From Spirochaetaceae bacterium (GTDB lineage: Bacteria > Spirochaetota > Leptospiria > Leptospirales > Leptonemataceae), in assembly GCA_002729885.1 (NCBI GenBank), contig PBUB01000009.1, positions 120,930 through 184,929 on the forward strand: a stretch of 64,000 nucleotides of DNA. The letters run 5' to 3'. The notes beneath the pieces were generated by a model, which had not been told where the DNA came from, ran no database searches, and saw only the letters and a list, made by a program, of their open reading frames with translations. Shown here one piece after another: positions 62,864-64,000 of the stretch. Made by a program: the position numbers and the translations under genes. The number at the start of each line of letters is the position of its first letter. The stretch's first letter is position 1.

Positions 62864-63778
62864 TTAAAGTAGAAAGCTTTTGAGCACCCTGGCTGTGTCT
62901 TCCGGTCTTTCATACTGGGGAGCATGGCCGGTCTGATCCAGAATGATCAATGTAGAGTTTGGTAGCAGTCTGGACCAAACCTGGGCATGGGCCGGACTTA
63001 CTACAGTATCGGAATCTCCCCATAGAATCAAAGTCTGGGTTGTAATATCCTTCGCTCTCTGGTTCAGGATGTAATCCTCTCCTTCGCGAATGTCCCGGCG
63101 CATGCGATTCAGCCAGGAAAAATTCCTCATCGAGTTTTCAACGAAGTGCACCTTGAATGCCTGCGGTATCCAGGGTTTTTGCTTGAACATTTCGCCAATA
63201 GATTTATCAAAATCTTCCACTGTTCTGAGAGGGGCTTCCGATGGCTTATAGGGCACAGGATCATCCACTCGCAGGCCTGCCGCATTGATCAGAATGAGTT
63301 TTCTCACCTGTTCTGGATGCATCAAAGTGAATGCTGCGCTGATATGGCCTCCCATGCTATTTCCGGCCAGAAATACGGAATCCAGCTCAAGCTTTTGAAG
63401 AAATGCATGCAATGTTTCGGCCTGATTTCGGATGGAGTAGATCCGGCCATCTTTTTGCTCTGTATCTCCAAACCCGGGAACATCCAGCATGATGACATCG
63501 TAGTCGGACGTTAGATGCTTTGCACTTTGCAGAAAACTGATCTTGCTATCTCCAAAGCCATGGATGAGAATCAGCGGAGGTCCTTCGCCCCCTCTATAGT
63601 AGGGGATTTCATAACCATCGATTTCAATGCTTCGCTCCTCCACGTTTGCCTGAAAGGCATAGTAGCGATACATGACCTGAAGGATAAAACCGGGGAAGAA
63701 TTGAGCGATGAGCTGAACGACGACGAATAGAAATATGAGTCCGGAAACTCCAATCAGTAGCTTCTTCTTGCCGGACAT
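62864..63778 (-). CDS. Alpha/beta hydrolase, membrane-anchored
   Basis: From MSGKKKLL, preceded by AGGAAGAG, the protein has 304 residues. An N-terminal membrane segment (about 5-27) is followed by an alpha/beta hydrolase with GEGPPLILIHGFGDSK (oxyanion), the nucleophile elbow FLAGNSMGGH, an Asp in ILWGDSDTVV and the His in DQTGHAPQYE. It resembles lipases or esterases of the MhpC type. The frame extends upstream to 63904, overlapping the 5S region, and is not needed. Confidence 0.85.
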   Translation of the reverse strand: MSGKKKLLIGVSGLIFLFVVVQLIAQFFPGFILQVMYRYYAFQANVEERSIEIDGYEIPYYRGGEGPPLILIHGFGDSKISFLQSAKHLTSDYDVIMLDVPGFGDTEQKDGRIYSIRNQAETLHAFLQKLELDSVFLAGNSMGGHISAAFTLMHPEQVRKLILINAAGLRVDDPVPYKPSEAPLRTVEDFDKSIGEMFKQKPWIPQAFKVHFVENSMRNFSWLNRMRRDIREGEDYILNQRAKDITTQTLILWGDSDTVVSPAHAQVWSRLLPNSTLIILDQTGHAPQYERPEDTARVLKSFLL

Positions 63779-63910
63779 TCTCTTCCTGGAGGGGTTCACG
63801 ACCCAAACCTGAAAAAGCAGTGGTGACCGTAAAGCCCGGATTGATGGGCACCGGAGGGTAACTTTTTTTCTATTTTTGCTTGACCGGGCCGGCGGGCCAA
63901 ACACTCTGTC

Positions 63911-64000
<90 letters not shown>

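Overview
The window (about 50% G+C by eye) looks like chromosome of a Gram-negative bacterium. It has many lipoprotein signal peptides, outer-membrane beta-barrel candidates and a periplasmic respiratory apparatus. A lone 5S rRNA gene at the right edge has no 23S or 16S beside it. Dispersed rRNA genes are a known trait of Leptospira and relatives. Together with the lipoprotein style and a CarF/TMEM189-type desaturase, this suggests a Leptospirales-like spirochaete (Leptonema/Turneriella type). That is inference and was not tested by any search.

Positions 1-16,900 form a denitrification and nitrosative-stress island. In order it holds a NorD C-terminus, a DNR/FNR-type regulator, NorE-like and NorF-like membrane proteins, a lipoprotein with an NsrR-like Rrf2 repressor, a hemerythrin (RIC-like) protein, and a four-gene set (DUF2249, DUF1858-DUF2249, polytopic membrane protein, MIP18-type Fe-S protein). 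A Cys/His-rich secreted protein and a Met-rich beta-barrel follow, then a small cytochrome c, a hemolysin-III family protein, a TlpA-like thioredoxin, a DGC-domain protein and an alginate-export-type porin. It ends with a copper nitrite reductase fused to cytochrome c (nirK), nirV and a SCO copper chaperone. Eight TTGAT-N4-ATCAA boxes lie between 1.8 and 20.8 kb, mostly at promoters, and I noticed none in the rest. The regulator at 192 carries the E-x-x-S-R recognition helix expected to read them. One box precedes a stretch with no gene and a strong terminator, so it may drive a small RNA.

Positions 17,000-29,650 hold a TetR-DUF819 permease pair with twin operators, a PLP enzyme resembling sphingosine-1-phosphate lyase, a FadL-like porin, an anchored cytochrome c'-like protein, a lipoprotein, NfeD plus slipin, a U32 peptidase, a ferredoxin and a second hemerythrin protein.

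Positions 29,900-47,200 are mixed functions: a GNAT-nitrilase fusion, an M23-type protein, FrnE-like DsbA, a PLD-like protein, MarR plus DUF4442, a TPMT-type methyltransferase, a YHYH lipoprotein, a MORN-like lipoprotein, a second SCO protein, a membrane AraC regulator, a K+ channel with a zinc ribbon, and a CarF-type desaturase overlapping a 7TMR-DISM adenylate cyclase.

Positions 47,400-64,000 carry usp-gap-pgk, a 2OG-Fe(II) oxygenase, an RpiB-like isomerase, a 7TM-HAMP-SpoIIE-TPR phosphatase, a class D beta-lactamase-like lipoprotein, the DabB-DabA inorganic-carbon transporter pair, an alpha/beta hydrolase and the truncated 5S rRNA gene. No CRISPR array, insertion sequence or tRNA gene was seen.
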